From: Leekyejoonella antrihumi
Lineage (GTDB): Bacteria; Actinomycetota; Actinomycetes; Actinomycetales; Dermatophilaceae
DNA: 64,000 nucleotides
Reading direction: 5' to 3'
Assembly (NCBI RefSeq): GCF_007845645.1
Contig: NZ_VCQV01000015.1
Location: forward strand, 40,401 to 104,400
In this document: positions 59,172 through 64,000 of the stretch, in pieces
Position numbering within the stretch: position 1 is the first letter of the stretch
How the letters are laid out: every line of letters starts with the position of its first letter
Position numbers and translations under genes: made by a program
The notes under the pieces: model-generated
Database searches by the model: none
What the model was told of the DNA's origin: nothing
The model's input: only the letters and a program-made list of their open reading frames with translations

Positions 59172-59234
59172 GTCTCTCCCCCTGGTCAGTATCCCTCCGG
59201 CCGCCCAGCGCGGGAAGGGCATCGCGGGGTCGGC

Positions 59235-59291
59235 TTGACGATCCGTGCAGTCATGGGTCCCGCCTACAGCCTCGAAGTTGACGATCCGTGC
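59235..59291. promoter_or_regulatory. Direct repeats, probable AraC-regulator sites
   Basis: TTGACGATCCGTGC occurs exactly twice, at 59235-59248 and 59278-59291, 43 bp apart (about four helical turns), between the divergent AraC-family gene and the NHL-repeat gene. AraC-family proteins typically bind direct repeats. Expected role: control of the secreted protein gene and autoregulation. Confidence 0.6.
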
Positions 59292-59402
59292 GAGACAGGG
59301 ATCGCAGGTCGACACGTGCGGCGATCATTCGAAGAAGTGCCTTCTGGGCCAACCACCCGGGGTAGATCGGGTCCGGTCATTCACGTGAGTCAGGAGCAGC
59401 CC

Positions 59403-61259
59403 ATGAGCCACCGCGCACACATCAAATCCATCCAGTGGTCGGCGCGAGCCAACCACCCGAGCGCCCGGCGGCGGACCCTGGCCTGCGCGGCCGTCCTGGC
59501 GACCGGCCTCGGCACCGGGCTGGGCGCCGCAGCACTTGGCACCCCGCCCGCGGTGGCGGCGACGAGCCCGGCGGTCGGCACCGTGTTCATCGCCGACACC
59601 GACAACAGCCGGGTGGTGGAGCTTCCCGCCGGCGGCGGCCCAGGGACCACCATCGACACCGACCTGAGCCACCCGTACGGGGTGGCGGTCGACGCGAAGG
59701 GTGACGTATTCATCGCCGACACCGACAACAGCCGGGCGGTCGAGGTTCCCGCCGGCGGCGGCCCAGGGACCACCATCGACACCGACCTGAGCTACCCAAC
59801 CGGAGTAGCGGTCGACGCCGAGGGTGATGTGTTCATTGCCGACTCCGACGACAATCGGGTAGTGGAAGTGCCCGCCGCCGGCGGCCCACCGACGACCATC
59901 GGCCCAGTCCTGTACGGGACGTACAGAGTGGCGGCCGATGCCAAGGGTGACGTATTCATCGCCGACCCCGAGAACAATCGGGTGGTGGAGGTCCCCGCCA
60001 ACGGCGGCCCACAAACCCCCATCGGCACCGGCCTGAACGACCCGGAGGGGGTGGCGATCGACGCTTCCGGCGACGTGTTTATCGCCGACAGCGGCAACGG
60101 CCAAGTCGTCGAGGTTCCCGTCGGCGGCGGCCCACAGACCACCATCGATGCCGACCTGAGCTACCCAACCGGGGTAGCGGTCGACGCCAAGGGTGATGTG
60201 TTCATCGCCGACAGCGGCAACGGCCAAGTCGTCGAGGTTCCCGCCGCCGGCGGCCCACAGACCACCATCGACACCGACCTGTGGGGCCCCCAGGGCGTGG
60301 CGGTATACGCGCCGGCGCCAACCTTCACCGCGGCCACCCCACCCACGACCGGGACGGTCGGCACCGCCTACTCCTACCGGTATGCCGCGGCCACCCCGGC
60401 CGGTGAGCCCGCCGCCACGTTCTCCCTGACCTCCGGCGCCCTGCCGCCCGGGCTCACCCTCAACCCGACCACCGGCACCGTGTCCGGCACCCCGACGACC
60501 GCCGGGACCTACCCCTTTGCCGTGCAGACCCAGAACGCAGCGAACGCGACGATCGGCCCCGCCACGACGATCACGATCTCCCCAGCCATCACCACCACCG
60601 TGACGGCCATGAAGACCGCCCCGAACCCGGTGCTGGTCGGCGGACACGCCACCTACACCGCCACCGTGACGCCCACCCCGAACGCCGGAACCGTCGCCTT
60701 CACCGACGGCGCCACAACGATCCCCGGCTGCGCGACCCTCCCGGTCAGCGCCACCGGCACCGCGACCTGCACCACCGCCTACTCCGCGGTCGGCACCCAC
60801 TCGGTGAAAGCCACCTACACCGGCGATCCGCAATTCGCCAGGTCGACCTCGGCCGACGTGACCGAGCAGGTCGCCTATGGGCAAAAGGTACTCACCGCGG
60901 ACGGCTACACCACCCGCTACGGCAGCGCGGTCGCGGTCGCCGCCCGCATCACCAACGCCGACGGGGCCAACCTGTCCGGCCCCGACATCACCCTGCACGC
61001 GATCGCCCTCGACGGCCACTCCGTCGGCACCGTCATCGGCGGCACCACCAGCTCGAACTTCCCCTACAACCCGTGGCTACGCGCCTACACCCTCCTCGCG
61101 CTGCAATACCCACCACTGACGGCGGGAACTCACACCCTGACGTACACCGTCACGGGCGACCCGACCACGCATCGCATCGCCTTCACCACGCACAGGGTCG
61201 GCACGGCGATCGCCGACACCACGCTACGAACGATGCGGACGCACCTGCGGGCGAAGTGA
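59403..61259 (+). CDS. Secreted NHL-repeat protein with Ig-like domains
   Basis: 618 residues from the ATG at 59403, CAGGAG 6 bases upstream. Signal peptide RRRTLACAAVLATGLGTGLG, cut near PAVAATS. Six NHL repeats of 41 residues (GDVFIADSGNGQVVEVP pattern) span about residues 60-300 and form a beta-propeller. Then a He_PIG-type domain (SGALPPGLTLNPTTGTVSGT), a Big_3-like Ig domain (NAGTVAFTDGATTIPGCATL) and a last beta-rich domain. No sortase signal or C-terminal TM is visible, so it is probably released or held non-covalently. Likely role is binding at the surface. Confidence 0.85.
   Translation: MSHRAHIKSIQWSARANHPSARRRTLACAAVLATGLGTGLGAAALGTPPAVAATSPAVGTVFIADTDNSRVVELPAGGGPGTTIDTDLSHPYGVAVDAKGDVFIADTDNSRAVEVPAGGGPGTTIDTDLSYPTGVAVDAEGDVFIADSDDNRVVEVPAAGGPPTTIGPVLYGTYRVAADAKGDVFIADPENNRVVEVPANGGPQTPIGTGLNDPEGVAIDASGDVFIADSGNGQVVEVPVGGGPQTTIDADLSYPTGVAVDAKGDVFIADSGNGQVVEVPAAGGPQTTIDTDLWGPQGVAVYAPAPTFTAATPPTTGTVGTAYSYRYAAATPAGEPAATFSLTSGALPPGLTLNPTTGTVSGTPTTAGTYPFAVQTQNAANATIGPATTITISPAITTTVTAMKTAPNPVLVGGHATYTATVTPTPNAGTVAFTDGATTIPGCATLPVSATGTATCTTAYSAVGTHSVKATYTGDPQFARSTSADVTEQVAYGQKVLTADGYTTRYGSAVAVAARITNADGANLSGPDITLHAIALDGHSVGTVIGGTTSSNFPYNPWLRAYTLLALQYPPLTAGTHTLTYTVTGDPTTHRIAFTTHRVGTAIADTTLRTMRTHLRAK
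59577..60315 (+). repeat. Six tandem 123-bp coding repeats (NHL units)
   Basis: The codons for VFIAD recur at 59583, 59706, 59829, 59952, 60075 and 60198, exactly 123 bp apart, and the nucleotide identity between several units is very high (for example units ending ACCATCGACACCGACCTG). This suggests recent duplication, and copy number may vary between strains. Confidence 0.9.
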
Positions 61260-61292
61260 TTTCGCGGAACCACCGACTGACAGGGCGCCGCT

Positions 61293-62870
61293 TCACTCCC
61301 ACTCGATGGTGCCCGGTGGTTTGGAGGTGACGTCCAGCGTCACCCGGTTGACCTCGGACACCTCGTTGGTGATGCGTCCGGAGATCTTGGCGAGCACGTC
61401 GTAGGGCAGGCGGGTCCAGTCGGCGGTCATGGCGTCCTCGGACGACACCGGTCGCAGCACGATCGGGTGGCCGTAGGTGCGACCGTCCCCCTGCACGCCT
61501 ACCGAACGCACGTCGGCGAGCAGCACCACCGGGCACTGCCAGATGTCCCGGTCAAGGCCGGCAGCGGTCAGCTCTTCGCGAGCGATCCTGTCGGCCGCGC
61601 GCAGGATCTCCAGGCGTTCCGCGGTGACCGCACCGATGATGCGTATGCCGAGTCCGGGACCGGGGAAGGGCTGTCGCCACACGATCTCCTCGGGCACTCC
61701 GAGCTCGAGGCCGACCTGACGGACCTCGTCCTTGAACAGCGAGCGCAGCGGCTCGATCAGCTTGAACTGCAAGTCATCCGGCAGGCCGCCGACGTTGTGG
61801 TGCGACTTGATGTTGGCGGCGCCGGTGCCGCCACCGGACTCCACCACGTCGGGGTAGAGCGTGCCCTGCACCAGAAACTCCACCGGGTGCTGCTCGTCCC
61901 CACGATCGCTGACGATGTCCCGAGCGGCCCGCTCGAAGGTGCGGATGAACTCGCGGCCGATGATCTTGCGCTTCTGCTCCGGGTCGCTGACACCGGCGAG
62001 CGCATCGAGGAACTGCTGCCGGGCATCCACGACGACCAGGTCGACCCCGGTCGCGGCGACAAAGTCCTTCTCGACCTGCTCGGCCTCACCCTCACGCAGC
62101 AGCCCGTGATCCACGAAGACACACGTGAGCTGGTCCCCGATTGCCTTCTGCACCAACGCTCCCGCGACGGACGAGTCGACACCGCCGGACAGTCCGCAGA
62201 TCGCGCGACCGGCACCCACCCGCTGCTTCACCTCGGCGACGAGCTCTTCGGCCATCGCCGACGCCGTCCAGTTCGGCTCGAGCCGGGCGCCCCGCAGCAG
62301 GAAGTTCTCCAGCACTCGCTGCCCGAAGCTCGAGTGCAGCACCTCCGGGTGCCACTGCACGCCATACAGCTGACGCTCGTCGTCCTCGATCGCCGCCACC
62401 GCGGCGCCGGGCGTGGTCGCAGTGACCCGGATGCCGTCCGGGGCGGCCGAGACGGAGTCGCCGTGGCTCATCCACACCGCCTGATCAGCCGGCTGCCCGT
62501 TGAAGAGGGTCGAGGAGCAGTCGGCGATCTCCGCATTCGTGTTGCCGTACTCGCGCAGACCGGTCTTCTCGACCGTGCCGCCGAGCGCGCGCACCATCGC
62601 CTGGAACCCGTAGCAGATCCCGAAGACCGGCACCCCGGCCTCGAGCAGGGCCTGCTCCAGGCCCGGCGCGTCTTCGGCATACACCGATGACGGTCCGCCA
62701 GAGAGGATCAGCGCGGCCGGCCTCTTCGCGAGGATCTCGGCAACCGGCATCGTGTGTGGGACGACCTCGCTGTAGAGCGCGGCCTCGCGGACCCGGCGGG
62801 CGATGAGCTGGGCGTACTGGGCACCGAAGTCGATGACGAGGACGGGGTGCTCCTGCAGGGGTGCGCTCAC
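61293..62870 (-). CDS. guaA: GMP synthase (glutamine-hydrolysing)
   Basis: 525 residues. Class I glutamine amidotransferase domain: [20 protein letters not shown], nucleophile Cys in [16 protein letters not shown] (about residue 86), His/Glu in [12 protein letters not shown] pyrophosphatase domain with the P-loop [16 protein letters not shown] (about residue 225). C-terminal dimerisation part ends [10 protein letters not shown]. It converts XMP to GMP. The amidotransferase oxyanion region has GFQ where many have GMQ; otherwise typical. Confidence 0.97.
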   Translation of the reverse strand: MSAPLQEHPVLVIDFGAQYAQLIARRVREAALYSEVVPHTMPVAEILAKRPAALILSGGPSSVYAEDAPGLEQALLEAGVPVFGICYGFQAMVRALGGTVEKTGLREYGNTNAEIADCSSTLFNGQPADQAVWMSHGDSVSAAPDGIRVTATTPGAAVAAIEDDERQLYGVQWHPEVLHSSFGQRVLENFLLRGARLEPNWTASAMAEELVAEVKQRVGAGRAICGLSGGVDSSVAGALVQKAIGDQLTCVFVDHGLLREGEAEQVEKDFVAATGVDLVVVDARQQFLDALAGVSDPEQKRKIIGREFIRTFERAARDIVSDRGDEQHPVEFLVQGTLYPDVVESGGGTGAANIKSHHNVGGLPDDLQFKLIEPLRSLFKDEVRQVGLELGVPEEIVWRQPFPGPGLGIRIIGAVTAERLEILRAADRIAREELTAAGLDRDIWQCPVVLLADVRSVGVQGDGRTYGHPIVLRPVSSEDAMTADWTRLPYDVLAKISGRITNEVSEVNRVTLDVTSKPPGTIEWE

Positions 62871-62936
62871 AGCAACCCCGACTGCGCCGAGCGACCACGG
62901 GGCGAAGACTGTACGAGGTCGGTCATGCCAGGGAGT

Positions 62937-63326
62937 CTACTGAGCCTGCCCGGTCTCTGCGGACGCCGCCTGCAGCTGGGCGCTGACGGTCGCGTTGACA
63001 CGGTGCTCGAGCACGAAGGAGAGCACCGGCACGAAGGCGGTCAGGACATACAGCCCCATCTGGATGATGCCCCAGCGCAGCTTGAAGCCGAGGTTGAAGA
63101 CCGACAGCACGAAGGCGATGAACAAGAATCCGTGAATCTGCGGCCACCACTCCATCGCCTCACTGTGCAGGCCGTAGTGCACAAAGAGCTCGACGCACAG
63201 CACGAGCAGCGCAATGCCGGCGATGATCGCCATGACGCGAAAGATCATCAGAGCGAGGCGGATCTTCGCCAGGTTGTCCCCCGGCCGTATGTGGCTGCGT
63301 TGGCGGGCCGTGCTGGTGTCAGGCAT
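62937..63326 (-). CDS. DUF3817 membrane protein
   Basis: 129 residues from the ATG at 63326. Three TM segments with the DUF3817 pattern FRVMAIIAGIALLVLCVELF, then PQIHGFLFIAFVLSVFNLGF and MGLYVLTAFVPVLSFVLEHR. The family is small, found mostly in actinobacteria, and resembles integral components often linked with guaA; its function is unknown. It overlaps the SURF1 gene by 8 bp. Confidence 0.85.
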   Translation of the reverse strand: MPDTSTARQRSHIRPGDNLAKIRLALMIFRVMAIIAGIALLVLCVELFVHYGLHSEAMEWWPQIHGFLFIAFVLSVFNLGFKLRWGIIQMGLYVLTAFVPVLSFVLEHRVNATVSAQLQAASAETGQAQ

Positions 63327-63894
63327 TGGCGTCCTTCGTGGGCGATGCGATGGTCGGTTCATTGTCGCTCTCGCCGTCCGGGTCGCTCTGCGCGGCCCTC
63401 GCCTCGTAGTCGTCGCGCATCATCCGGAAGTAGATGTAGATCGCGAAGACGCCGAACATCCACCACTGCACGGCGTAGACCGCGTTCTGCAGCTTGAGCC
63501 CGCTGTTCGGGTTCGGCGGCGGCGGCGGCACGCGGGTGATACCGGCCGACGTGGCGTTGGGGGTCTCATGAATGTCGAAGAGGAAGGCGTTGTAGAGCGA
63601 TCCACCCCATGTGTTGAGCAGGCGGGCCAGGTCGATGGTGCCGATCTGGCCGGCCGGTGGCACGGTCGTGGCGGGCGACTCACCCGGCGCGAGGCTGCCG
63701 ACGACCGTCACGTCGCCCGTGGTGGTGGGCGGAGTCGCCTGGGACGGTGACCTGACGAATCCGCGCATGATCACCACCCGGGCACCAGTGCCGTCGACCA
63801 CGAGCGGCGTGATCACCCAGTAGCCCGCCGTGCCGTGCAGCAGTCGACCGGTCACCAGCAGCTGCTTGGACGCGTCGTAGCCTGCGTCTTTCAC
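63319..63894 (-). CDS. SURF1-family protein, 5' truncated
   Basis: 191 residues from the GTG at 63894. The SURF1 core is visible (QLLVTGRLLHGTAGYWVITP, VVIMRGFVRSPSQA) and the C-terminal TM (AVYAVQWWMFGVFAIYIYF). SURF1 proteins have about 250-300 residues and an N-terminal TM followed by a W-x-x-x-R motif; both are missing. Upstream in frame is sequence unlike SURF1 that belongs to the inverted repeat at 63926-63997. The gene is probably disrupted. SURF1 assists cytochrome c oxidase assembly. Confidence 0.8.
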   Translation of the reverse strand: MKDAGYDASKQLLVTGRLLHGTAGYWVITPLVVDGTGARVVIMRGFVRSPSQATPPTTTGDVTVVGSLAPGESPATTVPPAGQIGTIDLARLLNTWGGSLYNAFLFDIHETPNATSAGITRVPPPPPNPNSGLKLQNAVYAVQWWMFGVFAIYIYFRMMRDDYEARAAQSDPDGESDNEPTIASPTKDANA

Positions 63895-63925
63895 GGGTTG
63901 AGGTGTGACGCGCGGTCGGGGGACG

Positions 63926-63997
63926 TGAAAGTGCCTGTGCTGTAAGAGATACTTGGGTTTGCGACAACTCAGGATCTCTACAGGACAGGCACTTTCA
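63926..63997. repeat. Large inverted repeat, possible mobile-element end
   Basis: TGAAAGTGCCTGTGCTGTAA and TACAGGACAGGCACTTTCA, extended by GAGAT/ATCTC, form arms of about 23 bp with one mismatch and one bulge around a 23-bp loop. It begins 32 bp upstream of the truncated SURF1 gene and ends three bases before the window edge, so the adjoining element cannot be seen. It may be the terminus of an insertion sequence or a REP-like element. Confidence 0.5.
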
Positions 63998-64000
63998 AGG

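Noticed and set aside
1..64000. tRNA, rRNA and attachment sites
   Set aside because: No tRNA-like cloverleaf with a TTCGA loop in a gap, no rRNA sequence and no tRNA-end duplication were seen; small RNAs other than the ZTP aptamer cannot be excluded by eye.

Overview
The window is high-GC (about 68 to 70 % by eye) and gene-dense, with GTG/ATG starts, many ATGA/GTGA overlaps and actinobacterial hallmarks: an IdeR/DtxR iron box, a perM-like DUF6350 gene, PspC-headed sensor kinases and actinobacterial-style tad genes. It reads as a chromosomal segment of an actinobacterium, plausibly Dermacoccaceae/Intrasporangiaceae-like; that placement is inference. I found no tRNA, rRNA, CRISPR array or complete insertion sequence.

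Layout. 1-9.1 kb: a partial TauE/SafE permease, an HD-GYP protein carrying a LuxR-type HTH, a Rv2258c-like methyltransferase, a patch of decayed genes (4.9-6.0 kb: truncated small protein, GNAT remnant, frameshifted Nudix), a YjbQ protein, and a BenE transporter divergent from a MocR regulator with overlapping start codons. 9.1-12.9 kb: a ferric-iron ABC importer (ATPase, double permease, lipoprotein) behind an IdeR/DtxR box. 12.9-15.4 kb: purH and purN, with a ZTP riboswitch and a Shine-Dalgarno-sequestering hairpin ahead of purH. 15.6-18.6 kb: small membrane protein, DUF6350 protein, DUF192 protein and prepilin peptidase.

18.7-35.3 kb is a large Tad/Flp pilus island. The plus strand carries cpaB, a tadZ-tadE fusion, a second tadE, tadA, tadB, tadC, a histidine kinase, a response regulator and a Flp pilin. 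The minus strand carries a 485-residue protein with a Flp-like N-terminus, and further on a second operon: flp2, a TadE-like protein, an OmpA-domain protein, lipoproteins, a frameshifted flp and a chimeric gene. Three products of that second operon share an extracellular domain with a CxCS motif that I do not recognise.

35.5-64 kb is mostly housekeeping: sucD/sucC, a lone B12-binding protein, an M23 peptidase, a ParB-fold protein, pcrA, a DUF559/AbiEi-type gene bounded exactly by two palindromes, a racemase-like protein, an acetyltransferase, a serine hydrolase, DedA, a PspC-kinase/regulator/PspC module, a glycosyltransferase, a PIG-L deacetylase, an LPG-synthase-like flippase, a PAP2 phosphatase, pntAB, an AraC regulator divergent from an NHL-repeat secreted protein, guaA, DUF3817, and a 5'-truncated SURF1 gene ending at a large inverted repeat that may be a mobile-element end.

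The most unusual non-coding signal is a family of 21-bp tandem repeats (core CGAGAGGTCA) found at four places in the window, every one filling a gap between convergent genes, and in two places arranged as head-to-head inverted arrays.
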